DNA of 6,621 nucleotides, from contig JASJAL010000377.1 in the NCBI GenBank assembly GCA_030067055.1, positions 1 through 6,621 of the forward strand, read 5' to 3'. This stretch comes from Kiloniellales bacterium. GTDB lineage: Bacteria; Pseudomonadota; Alphaproteobacteria; Kiloniellales; JAKSBE01. Shown piece by piece: positions 4,743 through 6,621 of the stretch. How positions within the stretch are numbered: the stretch's first letter is position 1; every line of letters begins with the position of its first letter. The translations under genes were made by a program, and so were the position numbers. A model generated the notes under the pieces. That model ran no database searches. It was not told the origin of the DNA and was given only the letters and a program-made list of their open reading frames with translations.

Positions 4743-6173
4743 ATGGACACCACGCGCTTGGAGCGGATCAGCGACATCGAATGGCGGATCGCGCCTTTCG
4801 GCGACATGCGCGTTCCCGCGGTGATCTTCGCCGACGAGAACCTGATCCAGGGCATGGACGAGAAGGTCTTCGAGCAGGTCACCAACGTCGCCTCTCTGCC
4901 GGGGATCGTGAAGGCCGCCTACGCCATGCCGGACGCCCACTGGGGCTACGGCTTTCCGATCGGCGGGGTCGCCGCCTTCGACCCAGACCGGGGCGGGGTC
5001 GTCTCGGCGGGGGGTGTGGGCTTCGACATCTCCTGCGGGGTCCGCTGCATGCCGAGCGGCTTGGGCCGCAGCGCGATCGAGGCGCGGCAGGACGAGCTCG
5101 CTGACGCGCTCTTCGCCGAGATCCCGGCCGGGGTCGGCAGCCACGGCGAGATCACCCTGTCGGACGAAGAGATGACCGCCATGCTCTCGGGCGGCGCCGT
5201 CTGGGCGCTGGACCGCGGCTACGGCCGAGAGGCGGACCTCGAGCGAATCGAGGAGCGGGGCCGCATGCCCGGCGCACGGCCCGACGTCGTGTCGGCGCAG
5301 GCGCGCAAGCGGCAGCGGCGCGAGATGGGCACCCTGGGCTCGGGCAACCACTACCTCGAGGTCCAGGAGGTGACCGCGGTCCACGACGCCAAGGCCGCCG
5401 CGGCCTTCGGTCTTGAGCAGGGCGAGGTCGTGGTCAGCATCCACTGCGGCTCGCGCGGCCTGGGCCATCAGATCGGCACCGAGTTCCTGCGCGACATGGT
5501 GCTGGCCGCGCCCGACCACCACATCGACCTGGTCGACCGGGAACTGGCCTGCGCGCCGATCCGCTCCCAGATGGGGGAACGCTACCTGGGCGCCATGCGC
5601 GCGGCGATCAACTGCGCCCTCGCCAACCGGCAGATCATCGGCCACCTGACCCGGCAGGTGTTCCGGCGCTTCTTCCCGGAGGCCGACCTGCCGCTGCTGT
5701 TCGACGTCTCGCACAACACCTGCAAGGCGGAGACCCATCGGACCGACGGCGACCGCCGCGAGCTTTACGTTCACCGCAAGGGCGCGACCCGCGCCTTCGG
5801 ACCCGACCATCCGAGCCTGCCCGCGGCGCTGCGCGGGGTCGGGCAGCCGGTGCTGATCGGTGGGACCATGGGCTCGGCGTCCTACGTCCTGGCGGGCGCC
5901 GCCGGCAACGAGCGCCGGGGTTTCTCGTCCGCCTGCCACGGCGCCGGACGCAAGATGAGCCGGCACCGAGCGCGCAAGACCTGGCGCGGGCGGGCGCTGG
6001 TCGACGAGCTGGCGGCGCGGGGCATCGCGATCCGCAGCCCGTCGGACCGAGGTATCGCCGAGGAGGCCCCGGGCGCCTATAAAGACGTGGTCGGGGTGGT
6101 CGAGGCCGCGGAGAAGGCGGGCTTGGCGCGCAAGGTCGCGCGGCTGGAGCCGGTCATTTGCATCAAGGGTTAA
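4743..6173 (+). CDS. rtcB: RNA-splicing ligase RtcB (3'-phosphate/5'-hydroxyl RNA ligase)
   Basis: A full-length 476-residue RtcB. All metal- and GMP-binding residues are found at positions usual for the family: Asp95 and Cys98 in GFDISCGVR, Asn202 and His203 in GSGNHYLEVQ, His234 in SIHCGSRGLGHQ, His324 in FDVSHNTCK and the guanylylated His399 in ACHGAGRKMSR. The enzyme joins RNA ends bearing 2',3'-cyclic or 3'-phosphate to 5'-hydroxyl ends using GTP and manganese. In bacteria it is linked to repair of RNA cut by stress nucleases and to ribosome maintenance. Archease lies 32 bases upstream and the hibernation factor 20 bases downstream, so all three are probably co-transcribed. Unlike E. coli, where a sigma-54 regulator (RtcR) controls the genes, no such regulator or sigma-54 site is seen here. 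ATG 4743 begins right at the family's N-terminus and has an AGG a few bases upstream. Confidence 0.97.
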   Translation: MDTTRLERISDIEWRIAPFGDMRVPAVIFADENLIQGMDEKVFEQVTNVASLPGIVKAAYAMPDAHWGYGFPIGGVAAFDPDRGGVVSAGGVGFDISCGVRCMPSGLGRSAIEARQDELADALFAEIPAGVGSHGEITLSDEEMTAMLSGGAVWALDRGYGREADLERIEERGRMPGARPDVVSAQARKRQRREMGTLGSGNHYLEVQEVTAVHDAKAAAAFGLEQGEVVVSIHCGSRGLGHQIGTEFLRDMVLAAPDHHIDLVDRELACAPIRSQMGERYLGAMRAAINCALANRQIIGHLTRQVFRRFFPEADLPLLFDVSHNTCKAETHRTDGDRRELYVHRKGATRAFGPDHPSLPAALRGVGQPVLIGGTMGSASYVLAGAAGNERRGFSSACHGAGRKMSRHRARKTWRGRALVDELAARGIAIRSPSDRGIAEEAPGAYKDVVGVVEAAEKAGLARKVARLEPVICIKG

Positions 6174-6193
6174 GAGCAGTAGGGGAGCAGGAG

Positions 6194-6621
6194 ATGGACG
6201 TTCCTTTGGAGTTGAGCTTTCGCAACATGGATTCCTCGGACGCGGTGGAGGCCCGCGTGCGCGAAAAGGTCGAGAAGCTCGAGCAGTACTTCGGCCGCAT
6301 CAACTCCTGCCGGGTGGTGGTCGAGGCGCCGCACCGCCGGCACAACAAGGGCAAGATCTACCACGTAAGAATCGAGATCGGCGTGCCCGGCCGCGCACCG
6401 CTGGTGGTCAGCCGCGATCCTGGGCAGCGGCACGACCACGAGGACGTCTACGTCGCGATCCGCGACGCCTTCAACGCCGCCAAGCGGATGCTCGAGGACC
6501 ACTCCCGCAAGAGCGCCGGCAAGGTCAAGGCCCACGAGGCGCCGCTGCACGGCAAGGTGACCAACCTGCACGGCTTCGAGGGCTACGGCTTCGTCACCCT
6601 GAGCGACGGCCAGGAGGTCTA
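6194..6621 (+). CDS. HPF/RaiA-type ribosome hibernation factor with C-terminal cold-shock domain, cut by the window edge
   Basis: The frame is open for 142 codons from ATG 6194 and runs off the right edge. Residues 4-107 match the HPF/RaiA (S30AE) fold: LELSFRNMDSSDAVEARV (5-22), KVEKLEQYFGRINSCRVVVE (25-44), a strand pair with IYHVRIEIGVPG (56-67), then the second helix DVYVAIRDAFNAAKRMLED (84-102). After a short basic linker (104-115), LHGKVTNLHGFEGYGFVTLS (118-137) starts a cold-shock domain, with GYGFV (130-134) as the RNP1-like RNA-binding motif. The HPF domain binds the 30S decoding region and silences ribosomes in stationary phase or stress; the cold-shock domain would add RNA binding. 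A purine-rich AGGGGAG six bases before the ATG is a good ribosome-binding site. It follows rtcB by 20 bases, so ribosome protection and RNA repair are likely expressed together. Confidence 0.88.
   Translation, partial: MDVPLELSFRNMDSSDAVEARVREKVEKLEQYFGRINSCRVVVEAPHRRHNKGKIYHVRIEIGVPGRAPLVVSRDPGQRHDHEDVYVAIRDAFNAAKRMLEDHSRKSAGKVKAHEAPLHGKVTNLHGFEGYGFVTLSDGQEV

Noticed and set aside
4707..5966. 419-residue minus-strand frame
   Set aside because: It lies entirely opposite rtcB, whose catalytic residues are all intact, and shows no recognisable domain.

Overview
The window is very GC-rich and gene-dense. Codons end strongly in G or C, GTG starts are used, and the protein set looks proteobacterial: a CobB-type sirtuin, an alphaproteobacterial-looking small acidic protein, and a ribosome hibernation factor fused to a cold-shock domain. 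I infer an alphaproteobacterium, perhaps of the Rhodospirillales type. This rests on general protein resemblance, not on a marker gene. I see no mobile element, tRNA, rRNA or CRISPR array.

Left part (1-1233, minus strand): a two-gene operon encodes a low-molecular-weight protein-tyrosine-phosphatase homologue followed by a fructosamine-kinase-family protein. The two overlap by four bases (GTGA), and the kinase runs off the left edge. This pair is a plausible protein-deglycation module. A short divergent gap (1234-1299) separates it from a plus-strand operon.

Middle (1300-3261, plus strand): a class III sirtuin deacylase (CobB type), a DR_2398-type FMN-binding PPOX-family protein, and an unusual uracil-DNA-glycosylase-superfamily protein with four cysteines spaced for an iron-sulfur cluster. 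The last two overlap by 35 bases. A separate small acidic protein of unknown function follows (3345-3617).

The gene-free stretch 3618-3927 holds the most unexplained signal: a roughly 31-base-pair interrupted hairpin starting five bases after a stop codon, followed by two smaller hairpins. It has the look of a structured RNA or a palindromic element, but no family was recognised.

Right part (3928-6621, plus strand): a 76-residue protein of unknown function, archease, the RNA ligase RtcB, and a ribosome hibernation factor (HPF/RaiA type) with the beginning of a C-terminal cold-shock domain, cut by the right edge. Archease activates RtcB, so the core is an RNA-repair unit, and the hibernation factor links it to ribosome protection.

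Taken together the window is rich in macromolecular repair: protein deglycation, protein deacylation, probable DNA base repair, RNA ligation and ribosome protection. Each family is known. The combination, the atypical glycosylase and the structured intergenic region are the points of interest.
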